Positions 11,401-21,524 of a stretch of 64,000 bases of DNA are shown in pieces (position 1 is the first letter of the stretch; each line of letters opens with the position of its first letter). Position numbers and translations under genes: made by a program. This DNA is from Neoarius graeffei (taxonomy: Eukaryota; Chordata; Actinopteri; Siluriformes; Ariidae): NCBI RefSeq assembly GCF_027579695.1, contig NC_083570.1, forward strand, positions 10,407,051 to 10,471,050, written 5' to 3'. The notes beneath the pieces were generated by a model. That model did not search any database, was not told where the DNA came from, and saw only the letters and a list, made by a program, of their open reading frames with translations.

Positions 11401-11743
11401 TAAGCCAAGGAAGGCCTAGAATAACTGGGAACTCAGGTGAAGGAATCAGGTGCAGGGATATTTCTTCCTTGTGACCTTGAGACTGGAGGAAGACTGGAGA
11501 AGTAACTTGAGTGACTCTTCCATCACCTAACGCTTGGCCATCGAGGGCAGACACAGACAGAGGGACTTCAAGAGGTGCAGTAGGTATATTGATGCTTTGG
11601 GCGAAGTGAATATCCATAAAGTTCCCAGCCGCCCCTGAGTCTATCAAAGCTTGACAAGAGTGGACAGACTCACCCCAGGAGATGGAGACCGGGATGTAGA
11701 TTCCTTGGCCAGGGAGTCCGGGAGAGAGGGTAGGCCCCGTCAC
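8441..11743 (-). pseudogene. pol: Gypsy pol: protease, reverse transcriptase, RNase H, integrase, chromodomain (one in-frame stop)
   Basis: Polyprotein for cDNA synthesis and integration. Rough positions counted from 11743: aspartic protease [10 protein letters not shown] (about 33-42); reverse transcriptase with [16 protein letters not shown] (about 240) and active-site YLDDIL (about 345); RNase H with [14 protein letters not shown] (about 490) and TDHKNLEYL; integrase zinc finger starting near 680. At 9620-9622 an in-frame TAA interrupts the finger between its histidine and cysteine pairs. Beyond it, in the same frame, come the DDE core ([23 protein letters not shown]), the GPF box (YIGPFKVV) and a C-terminal chromodomain ([17 protein letters not shown]). 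Only this stop breaks the frame. Pol is in the -1 frame relative to gag. The 11743 codon is GTG and is not an initiation site; entry is expected by frameshift upstream. Confidence 0.9.
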
Positions 11744-11779
11744 AACCCTCCCTCGGCTGGACGGGGCGGTCCTTTTCCC
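11734..11779 (-). promoter_or_regulatory. -1 ribosomal frameshift signal between gag and pol
   Basis: On the minus strand GGGAAAA (11779-11773) fits the X_XXY_YYZ slippery rule in the gag frame (codons xxG GGA AAA). A 5-nt spacer follows, then an 8-bp perfect stem: GCCCCGTC (11767-11760) pairing with GACGGGGC (11741-11734) across an 18-nt loop. The pol frame is open from just before the slip site onward. The gag stop TGA (11742-11740) lies inside the structure. Confidence 0.7.
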
Positions 11780-12684
11780 AAGAGTTCAGGACATGATGCT
11801 CGGAAGTGACCAGGCTTGCCACAGTAGATGCAGCACTTGTCCCTCCTTCTGCGCTCCCTCTCAGATGCGGAGAGGCGAGTACGACCCACTTGCATGGGTT
11901 CTGGACAGTCACTGAAGGAGGTAGACGGTCTCCAGGTAGAGGTAGGGAGGCTGGGGGGGCTCAAGGCTTGGTGGCGTTCTCTCATCCTGTTGTCCAGACG
12001 AATAGCATGTGAGATGAGGTTTTCAAGGTCACTTGGGCATCCAATAGAGGCCAGACCATCCTTGATGGGGTCAGACAGACCATGGTGGAAGGCTGACACC
12101 AGGGCAGTCTCGTTCCATCCACTTACTGCTGCGAGCGTTCGGAACGAGATGGCGTAATCTGCGACGCTTCCTCCTTGCCGGATGGACATGAGCTTTCGGG
12201 CTGCGTCGGTACTGATGTCCGCCTGATCGAAGACCCAAAGCATCTCTTCAGAGAACAGCTGGAAATCAAGGCACTCAGGTCCCTGTCTTTGCCAGATAGC
12301 AGTAGCCCAGGCTCGCGCCTTACCAGCTAATAAGGTGATCACAAAGGCAATCTTGCGGCGATCCGTAGTGTAGGTGGTAGGCTGAAGCTCAAAGGTGAGT
12401 TGACACTGGGTAAGGAACTCTCGGCACTCACTGTGCTTGCCGTCATACCTCTGTGGTGCAGGAAGGCTGGGTTCGCGAGGTGAAGAAGGCAGCATGGCAG
12501 GAGGCACTGGAGCAGGAGCAGGAACTGGATCAGGAGCAGGAGATGCAGGCAGAGATGTCAGCTGTGCCAGGGTTTTCCCAATTTGCTGAAGCAGTTCCTC
12601 GTGGCAAGCAAGGGCCTCACGTTGGCTGGTGAGCGTACGTCCATGAGCGTCCATGGTCGCTCCGAAGTGTGTCGGAGCTGCCAT
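11740..12684 (-). CDS. gag: Gypsy gag: capsid-like protein with CCHC zinc knuckle
   Basis: Structural protein that packages the element RNA. The 314-residue frame from the ATG at 12684 (MAAPTHFG) is uninterrupted. It has an N-terminal coiled-coil-like stretch (about 10-45), a proline/alanine-rich linker (about 45-80), a retrotransposon gag/capsid domain (about 85-235, including the block around [12 protein letters not shown]), and a zinc knuckle [16 protein letters not shown] (CCHC) near residues 285-300. The open frame extends upstream into the LTR to 12861, but that start would lie upstream in the LTR U5 and the first ATG after the LTR is preferred. Pol follows through -1 frameshifting. Confidence 0.88.
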   Translation of the reverse strand: MAAPTHFGATMDAHGRTLTSQREALACHEELLQQIGKTLAQLTSLPASPAPDPVPAPAPVPPAMLPSSPREPSLPAPQRYDGKHSECREFLTQCQLTFELQPTTYTTDRRKIAFVITLLAGKARAWATAIWQRQGPECLDFQLFSEEMLWVFDQADISTDAARKLMSIRQGGSVADYAISFRTLAAVSGWNETALVSAFHHGLSDPIKDGLASIGCPSDLENLISHAIRLDNRMRERHQALSPPSLPTSTWRPSTSFSDCPEPMQVGRTRLSASERERRRRDKCCIYCGKPGHFRASCPELLGKGPPRPAEGGL

Positions 12685-12726
12685 AATTCCCTGAAGGTTG
12701 AAGCAGCCTCTGCTGAGTCGGTCATG

Positions 12727-12738
12727 ACGGAGTCTTTC
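12727..12738 (-). promoter_or_regulatory. Probable self-primer binding site of the Gypsy element
   Basis: Immediately after the 5' LTR, with one base between, the transcript reads AAAGACTCCGT (12737-12727). This is the exact complement of ACGGAGTCTTT at 13033-13023 in the same LTR, which is where transcription is expected to begin. No tRNA-type site beginning TGG is present. Tf1/sushi elements prime from their own 5' end in this way. Confidence 0.7.
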
Positions 12739-12740
12739 TG

Positions 12741-12812
12741 TTAGGGTTTTGCTGGGATTCGAACCTGGTTCGTTGGTGTGATGATCCAGCAAACCCCCAC
12801 TAGGCCACCAGG
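12741..12812 (-). other. tRNA-like block inside the LTR U5
   Basis: Read on the minus strand: a pol III A-box-like TGGCCTAGTGG at 12807-12797 and a B-box GGTTCGAATCC at 12765-12755, 42 bases apart start to start, the spacing of a tRNA gene. The same block is in the other LTR (7941-8012). Stem pairing is weak, so it is a relic or a chance mimic and not a functional tRNA gene. Confidence 0.55.
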
Positions 12813-13055
12813 GGAATGACTCAAATGCAGAGGCGTGAGGCGGAAGTAGAAAAAGTAACAAAAGGTTTATTTATACTATGTACACTATATACAATCCAGG
12901 GCAAAACAAACAAACAAAAAAAAACAAAGAGTATAATTCAAAAAGAAAAAGGCAAAAATGCAAAAGCTCAGAAGATCCACAAAACACAGTACAAAGGAAA
13001 CTGGAGATAAACATAACAGCACAAAGACTCCGTGACAAGAGGACTGAACTCAGGG

Positions 13056-13064
13056 GTATAAATA
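13056..13064 (-). promoter_or_regulatory. TATA-like box of the Gypsy 5' LTR
   Basis: TATTTATAC on the minus strand, about 30 bases upstream of the predicted transcription start near 13033. Confidence 0.55.
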
Positions 13065-13227
13065 CACAAACTAATTAAGGACACAGGTGAAGATAATTAG
13101 GGCTAACAGGCAATTAACAAAAACACAAAACACAGGAACAGTGGCGGCCTCTAGAGGCCAAAATAAACAAGACACGAAAAGGAAATAACAGCGGCCTCTA
13201 GAGGCCAAAACAGTCCAAGTCCTAACA

Positions 13228-14038
13228 GATTCTATACGCAGATGATCAGGCCATACTCGCTGGATCCATCGAGGAGCTTCAGAATATTCTTCAGTTGTAT
13301 GATAAGACCTATACCCGCTTTGGTTTACAAATATCATATGTCAAAACAGAAACAATGGCTTTTAACGTCAATGAGGATATCAAATGTAAACCAAGTATCA
13401 TTTCCCTTGGCGGCACTAATATTAAAAACGTCCGCACCTTTAAATATCTTGGTTATAATGTCAGCAACTGTGATGAATCCTCACACTTCCTGCATGCTAG
13501 GATAAGTGCTGCATTCATGAAATGGAATGAACTGAAACACGTTCTAACCGACCACCGAATACTACTAAAAACCCGTATAAAGTTCCTAGTGGCATGTGTT
13601 CAATCTCGTCTCCTGTACAGCACACAGGCATGGCAACTATCATCCAGTGAAATTCACAAAATTGAGGTAGTGTGGCACAGCTTCCTAAGGAAAATGATTA
13701 AAGGTGGATATAAACGAAAGAATGCCCCTGACCAAAAGAACACTACAAATGAAGATATAGACTGGAGCTACAAGATGTCCAATGCTGACCTCCAGAAACT
13801 GACAGGAACCCAGGATATAAAACTATCCTGCTACGTACAACAACTAAAATATATTGCTCATGTTTGCCGGATGGGCAATAACCAAGTGCAAAAGCAGCTC
13901 CTGTTTGACAAAAATGGTTACAAATGGACGAAATGGGAAAATCTGCTGGGCATAGACACCCAACAGATAAGACGTATGATGATGGACAAATCAAACTTTG
14001 AGCAACTGTTGCAACTGCTACAGCAGAAGCACCCCTAG
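13228..14038 (+). pseudogene. LINE reverse transcriptase, right part, with C-terminal region
   Basis: Continues the frame of 7741-7938 after the Gypsy insertion. It starts with LYADDQAILAG, the catalytic YADD, then KTETMAF and the thumb block LGGTNIKNVRTFKYLGYNV (GG..I..V..FKYLG). The following 150 residues match the C-terminal part of non-LTR retrotransposon ORF2, including LLYSTQAW. It stops at 14036-14038 (TAG). A short (GAT)n tract at 14065-14079 may be the 3' tail. The element is 5'-truncated and broken, so it is inactive. Confidence 0.8.
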
Positions 14039-14082
14039 AGAGTTTAATTTTTGACAGGGGAACATGATGATGATGATGAAGG

Positions 14083-15400
14083 TACTTGGCTCGGCGGCCA
14101 CATGAAACGTAAACACCATGGACAGCGGCCAAACTCATAACTCTACAGACCGAAATACACGAAACCAAGTCCTACTAGGGTCTATTTTACCGATCTATGT
14201 TCAAGCATCATGCAAGTCTTCCTTCTCCTTGAATAAGACCGTGCATTCAACTGCCTTTTTGACATGACTGCATCGAAATACCACTTGCAACAATATTTCA
14301 CGCACTCCATCAAGAAAAAAGTTAAACATGATGAACACGGGCATACTGTTTTGAGCATATGATTTTTTAAAAAAGAAACTAGCTACATCAAAGTCCTTCA
14401 ATAAACCCATCCTTTAGCGCAAATGAGCTTAACCTAGTTCAAATCATGACGCTAGCAGTAGCTGCATAAGGCAAAATCATGTGAGCCTTTCGTCAACAAC
14501 AAGCCACGGCGGGCAAACATTAATAATCAAGTGTCCTTACCTTAAAACGTTGTCTTGACCACAGAACTTCTCAAGTATTTCACTTAAATCTACACGGGTT
14601 AACAACACACCCAACACAGCTAGCGAGAAATGTGGATCTGCGCTAGCTTTGTATTGCTATTCCCCTCAGTATGCTTACTCTGTCTGCTGCCCGAACTGTG
14701 AAAATTATAGGCTACAATCTTTTCATCAATTTCTTCAGCAGATGCCGTTTTAGACATTTTATTATCCCCATCGAAATATGCTATTATACTAACAGGATTA
14801 TAACTCAAATCACACGACACGTATTCAAATCATAACTGATTTATTTTACTGTTGGACAGATCATAGCATATCTAGCCTAGCTACACATAGCCTAGCTGCT
14901 GGTAGGCTGATAACTGATAAGTAGCTGATATTCTGAACAGATTGGTGATCCTTACCTTAAAAAAGTCTGTGACTTTAAGCAACGATTCCATCATTACCTG
15001 CATCTCTCTTTTTTTTCCTTTTATGCGCCCCGCTAACATGTGAACGCTTCATCTTTCAAAGCCTCTAAATTTGTGTCTCTGCAGTCTGCAGTCTTTGGCG
15101 CGCTTTCGTGCGTGACGTTACATTTTGTTACATTTTATTCTGGTACAGTTGTGGGTGCTCGTTTCGTGAACCACATCCACCATGTCTCTTACAGCAGGCT
15201 ACTGTGCGCTCATTTATTTCTAACATTATTTCTATCCGTACATTAATGTAGGCCCACGATTCCGACAGTTTATTATTTTATTAATATTACAAGGCCCCTG
15301 ATTGGCTGTGGCCCAGGGGCTTGAGCCCCCCAAAGCCCCCCCCTTAAAGCGCCGGTGCATGTCCGCCATTGTCTGTGTGAGACTCGCGCGCGCGACAACT
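14083..15400. other. No recognised gene; probably old transposon sequence
   Basis: About 1.3 kb with only short overlapping ORFs and no domain that could be named. A CpG-containing, GC-richer patch lies at 15290-15425. Confidence 0.35.
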
Positions 15401-15479
15401 GTCCTTCCCGTGATTCATTTCCAGAACGCATTTCCCCTTCTCCGCTTTAGCCTTTTTTTATTTTTTATTTATTTATTTT

Positions 15480-15649
15480 TTTACTCAGTAACGGTTGCGA
15501 TGTAAAATGTACCGAAGTACACTACTTAAAAGAAAACATACTTAAGTAAAAGTACACTCTTTAAAAATTACTTGAAAAAGTATAAGTACACAAAAAAGCT
15601 ACTCAAGTACAGTAACGCGAGTAATGTAATTCGTTACTTTCCACCTCTG
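15480..15649 (-). mobile_element. hAT-type element terminus (CAGAGGTGG end)
   Basis: On the minus strand the sequence begins CAGAGGTGGAAAGTAACGAA and continues with repeated AAGTAC/ACTTAAGTA motifs, typical of a family whose terminus is also seen at 32939. The other end was not found. Confidence 0.5.
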
Positions 15650-15650
15650 G

Positions 15651-15876
15651 CGAAAGGTTGGGTACACCCTGGAAAATTCACCAGATCATTGCAGGGCTGA
15701 CACATAGAGACAAACAACCATTCGCACTCACACCTACGGTCAATTTAGAGCCACCAATTAGCCTAACCTGCATGGAGCACCAAGAGGACATGCAAGCTCC
15801 ACACATAAAGGCTCCCATCGGCCACTGGGCTTGAACCCAGAACCTTCTTACTGTGAGGTGACAGTGTTGTGCCACC
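15651..15876 (-). repeat. tRNA-derived SINE, 3'-truncated copy
   Basis: Corresponds to part of the SINE at 56551-56851. Read on the minus strand it has the B-box region (GGTTCAAGCCC) and the body up to the GGGTGTACCC segment. It is inserted in an L2 tail. The left side is cut where the A/B duplication similarity begins. Confidence 0.75.
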
Positions 15877-17390
15877 AGCTAATTTTATCCCTAACTTATC
15901 CCCAATGAGCAAGCCTGTGGCGACGTTTGGAAGGAAAAACTCCCTCAGGCGACATGAGGAAGAAACCTTTCGAGGAACCAGACTCAAAAGGGAACCCATC
16001 CTCATTTGGGTGATAACTGATAGCATGATTATAAATAACTCTCTTCCATAACTGTGTCCTACAGAGCCACAAATTATAACTGTGTAACCAGGAACTTCAT
16101 TATAGTTTTAACACGAAGTCTGTTTTGTTGAAGTTATAAACTGTTCATTGATGGAAACTTGAGTGTAAAACTGTTCAAGACAACTGCAGTCCTAAAGTTA
16201 GCAAGTCAACTGTAGTTCTCAGACATAAATATATTACTGTAAGTGTCCAGAGCATCTTCTAAGTACGACTTTCGACTGTCCATATGGGACCGTCCTCCAC
16301 AGGAGTGATGTGATGAGACTCCAGCCAGAAGTAGGGCATCAGGATGGATCAGGCAGGTCCGAGGAGCAGAAGAGGTCAGCATCACTGGTTTCTCAGGATC
16401 GACAGAACTGTAACTCAACAGAGAGAGAGCGACAGAAGGGAGAGAGAGAGAGAGAGAGAAAACAAAGGTTGTGAGGTATGCCCAGTGTCACCTAATGAAT
16501 AAGAACAGTATACATTTTGCGCTGAGTGCAAGCAGGGACTCTGGGAACACTAACTATGACAGCATAACTAAAAGGGAGAGCCAGAAGGTAACACAGGCAT
16601 GAGGGAGCCCTGGGACATAAAGCAGCAGCCACTCCACCATCAACAAACCTGAGTGAGTGAGTGAGAGTGAGGGACTGACAACATCCATATATCCCAGTTT
16701 ACCAAAACACTCTATGCCTGAGGACTCACCAGTTACTCCTTTACCGAATAAAAAACTTTCTTGACTGAAAAGATAGATTTTCAGCCTAGACTTAAACACT
16801 GAGACTGTGTCTGAGTCCTGAACACTACTTGGAAGTTTGTTCTATAACTGTGGGGCTTTGTAAGAAAAGGCTCTGCCCCCTGATGTTGCCTTCACTGTAT
16901 GAGGTACCAACACATAACCTGCACCTTTTGATCTAAGTAGGCATGGCGGGTCATAAAGGACCAGAAGTTCGTTCAGGTACTGTGGCGCAAGACCATTCAG
17001 TGCTTTAAAGGTCAATAGTAGTATTGTATAATCAATACAAAATTTGATTGGGAGCCAATGCAGTGTGGATAAGACAGGGGTGATGTGGTCATATCTTCTA
17101 GTTCTAGTAAGGACCGTTGTTGCTGCATTTTGAACTAACTGGAGCTTGTTTATGCACTTATTGGAACATCCAGACAGTAAGGCATTACAGTCATCCAACC
17201 TGGAGTTAAGAAAAGCATGAACTAGTTTTTCTGCATCTTAGTGACATTAAATTTCTTATCTTAGTGATATTTCTGAGATGAAAGAAAGCTATCTGGGTAA
17301 TGTTATCATTATGAGTTTCAAATGAAGGACTGGAGTCGATGATCACACTGAGGTCTTTTACTGCTGCACATGAAGAAACAGAAATATGCC
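15877..17390 (-). mobile_element. L2 LINE, 3' UTR and C-terminal reverse transcriptase
   Basis: The minus-strand frame 17198-16842 reads [43 protein letters not shown], the conserved C-terminal block of L2-clade ORF2. A 3' UTR follows leftward to 15877. The frame continues at 17403-17206 ([11 protein letters not shown]). The insertion breaks it at about 17390; the upstream RT part lies at 21525-22605. Numerous frame breaks make it dead. Confidence 0.8.
16438..16460 (+). repeat. (AG)n microsatellite
   Basis: AG tract in the L2 3' UTR, also present at 57420-57435 in the duplicate. Confidence 0.8.
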
Positions 17391-19198
17391 CCTTTTCCAC
17401 CAAAGCAGTTCCAAAATGTGTATAATGAGGGGGCGGAGCTAGAGCTGGGCAATATTGAGTGGGAAAGAATTTTTTATTTTTTTCCCCCCAACTTTATGAT
17501 GTGCAAGAACAGTAACAGCTGCTTCTTCTATAGATGATAAATATTTCAAAACGCCACCACCAAAAAGCACATTCGGGCTATTTGCTATAGACCAGATGAC
17601 GCTGTTGCGTACTGTTTTTGCGCAACTTGACAGAATAAATGAGCGCCATCGCAACTTGGGGTTTTCTTCCCAAATCCGAGTTCCTTCGCCGTTTACGTGA
17701 GTGATGTCAAATCAACATGGCTGCCTGCAGAATTAAACAACGCAAAGCTTTGTAACTTTTTAAATCGGTTATACCGTATACGCTTTAGATGGGGCGTCCC
17801 ACTCACGTCCTCCATTTTTCTGTCCTGTTTCAAATTTGTATCCCACAATGCCTTGCGCAAACAGGGAAAGCCCACCATGTGATGCGAATGACGTAGAGTC
17901 TTGAATTGGGTCATGGTGAAGCAGGAAAAAATAGTGGAGAATTTAGGGCTGCGTGGAGATAAATTCATTAATTGTTCTGTTTTTAGAAAGCAAATACAGT
18001 TGGAAGTCTGTGATTCAAATTCGATAGCTTTCGGTCCACTAAACAAAAATAATTGGCTGTTGGCGAAAATTCTTTTCATGACCTACGCTTGAAAAATCTC
18101 TACCTTCCAAAGGGCCTTTAATCCTGAAAATTGCCCAACACTAGGCGGCGCTATCTTCCAGCCACAGGTGAAGAAACTAGCTGGTGTTTCTCCAGAAAAT
18201 AAACCGCAGCTTTAAGTCAACAAGAGGAAATGAACAGTACGTGTAGCTTGAAGACGAGTTGTGAGAAGAATCCGCTGTGAAGAATCCGGGTTCTCGAACC
18301 ACTTCCGTTCAGGGTTCGCCTGCTAGGTGAAACAAACCGGCCTGCGTTTTCACCAGCTTTTACCGGAGCTGTTGTAATCAAGGATGTGCCATGAACGGAG
18401 GGCGTGTCACAGTGCACAACAGTAGTCACAAGATGGCGGTGTGCATTGAGTGATTTGACCTCCAAGCTTTTGTTCTGTTGTTGCAGATATTTGTGTCCAG
18501 TCCTTTTTTCTTTTTTTTTCCTCTCTTAAAGATGTATCCTTTTCCATTGCGTTCTCCCTTGCTGCTCTCAGCATCCTCTCCAAACTAATGACGCCCATGA
18601 TGTCATCACGGTTCGCGCTGGAAGAGCCAGCTATATTTCGGTTCCAGCTGGGAACCGACTTTTCAGGTTCGGGGCCAGTTTATTTTTGGTTGAAATGCTT
18701 AGTGCATTTTAAAATTTGGTGCACGAACAAGAACAGAACCCGTAAAGAAGTGAGCGGTTCAGGCTGGCTTAATAACCAGACAGTGTTTTTGCACTTAAAG
18801 TTCAGAAACCTTTCACTAGAACAGCGTCACTTCCTCTTCATCCTGCCCTACTGCATTCAAGATGAAATACTGTACGTACAAAATCGGACAGAAAAAATAA
18901 ACCGTGTGACCTCGTTATACCCCGAGAACTCGCAGCCTTTAGGTGCTGGAACAGCACCTAAAGTAACCACTTCCTTGGTATTGAGCTGTAATCTTGGCTG
19001 AACGCAGTTCCCGTGACACCTGTAACAGGTATTTACATGCAGCCTGAGATTCTTTCACTATCGGCGCAATTTGCTTTCTCAGAGCGTCAGGAACTGCTTT
19101 CCTTTCCTTTTCCAACACACTTGGATTTATTCAGTAATTCAGGAACGTTGCATATATGATTTTATTCCTTCAGCATGAAACTCCACACTCCCAATATA
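17391..19198. mobile_element. Composite insertion of uncertain DNA transposons
   Basis: Replaces the middle of the L2 element and is absent from the B duplicate. It opens with CCCCTTTTCCACCAAAGCAG, a terminus common in fish DNA transposons. A possible nested element spans about 17443-18142, with GCTGGGCAAT at one end and ATTGCCCAACAC at the other. Several ORFs of 60-137 residues were read but show no known domain. Confidence 0.4.
18937..18963. repeat. Perfect 12-bp hairpin
   Basis: CTTTAGGTGCTG and its exact complement CAGCACCTAAAG are separated by three bases. Confidence 0.85.
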
Positions 19199-19564
19199 GT
19201 CCGGGAGCCATGGGGTCGGACCCGGAATTTTTGGTTAAAGGTTTTTTTTTTTTTTTGCTTTATCTTATAGATTTGAGGTAGCTCTTCAAGATTTAAGAGG
19301 GTGCCCGGTGATATCCCTTGGGCAATTTAATATATTAACCCTTTAATGCCCTATATGCCCAAATAATGGAAGAAAATACAAAAAAATATCAGTGTAAATA
19401 CTGATATTAAATGCACCAAGTTGGCTGTATCTGATAGGTATTCACATTTTTCTCTATATTTGTCATTCAAATACATCAAATGTGGATTAATTAACCCTTT
19501 CATAACTTTTCCAAATTAGCGATTTTTATACAAGTATTACATAAACTCTACAGTTAATACAAAA

Positions 19565-20030
19565 TAATGATCAATATCTATGTAAGAACTATACAGCATG
19601 CAAAAGAACTATATACAGCATGCACACACAGACTAATGACCAATAACTATGTAAAAGAGCTATATACAGCATGTATACACTCACACCAGTGATCCACTAT
19701 GTAAAAGAACTATATACAGCATGTATACACTCACACCAGTGATCCACTATGTAAAAGAACTACAGCATGCAATAGAACTATATACAGCATGCATACACTC
19801 ACACCAGTGATCCACTATGTAAAAGAACTACTGTATATACAGCATGAAATAGAAATATATACAGCATGCATATACATTCACACCAGTGATCCACTATGTA
19901 AAAGAACTATATACAGCATGCAATATAACTATATACAGCATGCATATACACTCACACCAGTGATCCACTATGTAAAACTACAGTATGCAATATATCAAGC
20001 ATGCAAAATGGCATATACAGCATGCGCGCG
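19565..20030 (+). repeat. Minisatellite, 50 to 80 bp units
   Basis: Units contain TCACACCAGTGATCCACTAT, GTAAAAGAACTA and TATACAGCATGCA. TCACACCAGT recurs at about 19681, 19731, 19799, 19878 and 19952. Unit length varies from 50 to 79 bases through extra CAGCATGCAATA blocks. Confidence 0.9.
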
Positions 20031-20429
20031 CGCACACAAGAATAGCAAAAGATACTGATTTTCAATTAACCAAATTGGCTGTACAGTATTCACGCTTTAC
20101 TGTCATTCAAATTAGTCAAACGTGTAATTGACCCTTTCGTAAATTTGCAAAATTAACAATTTTGATACAAGAACTACAGTACATAAAGCATGTACGTGCA
20201 TGCATGCATGCACACGCACACACATACACATGCACACACACTAATGAGCAATAATTATGTAAAATAATTACATACAGTATGCAAACACGTACACAAAACA
20301 CAAAAACTATTTAAGGAAAGAACTAAGAGTTCAGATGAAAAAAAAAACCCCTCTAAACCCTTTGCCATTGCTTAGTGTCTGTAAAAATATGCTTATGTAC
20401 TGGATGCCAGCTAGTACAGAGGAGAATGT

Positions 20430-20825
20430 TAAGTAAACCTTACTCCCCAACGTTTTAAAAGTCGTGCTAGTCAGTGGAAGAGCAGTGTGGTTTGGAGTGG
20501 GGGTGAATCGGGGACAATGCCCTGAATTTTACTAGGGAACCAGGAACATTACTATTTCAACAGTCAATATCGTAAAAATAAGCAATGTATTAGCTTAAGG
20601 AAACCTTACTGCCCAACGTTTTAAAAGTCGTGCTAGTCAGTGGACTGGCTAGTGCACATGACTCTCAGTCCACAAGCAGTGTGGTTTGGAGTGGGGGTGA
20701 GGGTAAGGTTAACAGACTTTTGAGATGATAATCGGGGACAATGCCCTGAATTTTACTAGGGAACCAGGGACATTACTATTTCAACAGTCAATATTGTTAA
20801 AATAAGCAATCTATTAGCTTAATGT
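20430..20825 (+). repeat. Imperfect tandem duplication, about 165 and 220 bp units
   Basis: AACGTTTTAAAAGTCGTGCT starts both units (20450, 20616). Both share the CGGGGACAATGCCCTGAATT and CAACAGTCAATAT blocks. The second unit has about 60 extra bases in two places. Confidence 0.85.
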
Positions 20826-21227
20826 ATTAGCTTAAAAAAATCAGTGACTAGCATTTACTAGGTGAGAGTTGGGTGTGCTAGCCAGTGTTGTGAAACTATG
20901 GGTCTAGTTCACTGGTGAGCAGTGAGTACATGTCACTGCTCTTTCATGATTACAGTCAAATAGTTTCTCTGCTTAGCTTATGCGTGCTGTGATCTTTTGG
21001 GGGCAGTGTGATTGACAGAGTTAGCAAGATAGCTACACAAGTTGGCTTGAATTAGCTAATTGTGTCCCTCATATGCCCCTGCAGAAGTAAACACAATGAT
21101 GACAATGGAGTGTATGCCTAATAATTTAAGGCTCGCATTAACAACCAAAGTAATAGAGTAATAAAGGGCTTTTTGGTATAAGCCCCGCCCCCAATTGCAT
21201 GGCCACACCCCCAACCATGGCTGGAAA

Positions 21228-21244
21228 CCCCCCCCCCCCCCCCC
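21228..21244 (+). repeat. Run of 17 cytosines
   Basis: Uninterrupted C run. The G-rich complement could form a quadruplex. Confidence 0.9.
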
Positions 21245-21524
21245 AGGCCTTAAACTCATCCTATTATGTTAACAAACACAAAAATAAGTATGATATATAG
21301 ACTTTGGTGAACATAAAGTGAAGAATGTCAAAATGTCAGAATTTAGGCTATGACTGCAGCACATCCAACAATAAAGGGCCAATATCCGGAATTGCCCAAG
21401 GGATATCACCGGGCACCCTCTCTTATCTTAATGAGTAGACCTTGGACAACAACAAACAGCAAAAAAAGAAAACTTTAACCGACGAAGCCAGGTTCAGCCA
21501 AATTTGGGCCTTTGGCTCCCGGAC

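Larger units (their letters stand above)
7939..13227 (-). mobile_element. Tf1/sushi-like Ty3/Gypsy chromodomain LTR retrotransposon, 5.3 kb, young
   Basis: Complete structure on the minus strand: 5' LTR 12739-13227, a very short leader, gag, a -1 frameshift signal, pol (protease, RT, RNase H, integrase, chromodomain), a G-rich polypurine tract, 3' LTR 7939-8428, and a GATTC target duplication. The LTRs differ by about two changes (one A in an A-run, one terminal base), so insertion was recent. A C-terminal chromodomain places it in the chromoviruses; the self-complementary leader points to the Tf1/sushi group. Integrase carries one in-frame TAA, so this copy is probably not autonomous. It sits inside a LINE reverse-transcriptase gene. 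Confidence 0.92.
12739..13227 (-). repeat. 5' LTR of the Gypsy element
   Basis: 489 bp, TGTTAGG...CCTAACA. Minus-strand signals: two GGCCTCTAGAGGCC palindromes (13193-13206, 13146-13159) in U3, TATTTATAC at 13064-13056 as a TATA-like box, predicted start near 13033, AATAAA at 12871-12866, and a tRNA-like block 12812-12741 in U5. Confidence 0.93.
19199..21524. mobile_element. 2.3-kb element with about 150-bp inverted ends, TA-flanked
   Basis: The left end GTCCGGGAGCC is matched by GGCTCCCGGAC at the right, and similarity extends inward: GAGGGTGCCCGGTGATATCC at 19299 recurs inverted at 21400-21420. TA flanks both sides (19197-19198, 21525-21526), as in Tc1/mariner-type insertion. No transposase was found. 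The interior holds a minisatellite, a local duplication and a 17-C run, so it is a non-autonomous element enlarged by repeats. Confidence 0.65.

Noticed and set aside
12685-12861. Longer gag start within the LTR
   Set aside because: That ATG lies in U5; the first ATG after the LTR gives a usual-length gag.
18588-19001. 137-residue ORF as a host gene
   Set aside because: It lies in a composite transposon insertion absent from the duplicate and shows no recognisable domain.
19565-20030. CRISPR-like array
   Set aside because: Repeats and spacers are both repetitive, units vary in length, and the DNA is vertebrate.
19789-20058. ORF with repeated peptides (HTLTPVIHYVK)
   Set aside because: It is the translation of the minisatellite; unit lengths are not multiples of three.
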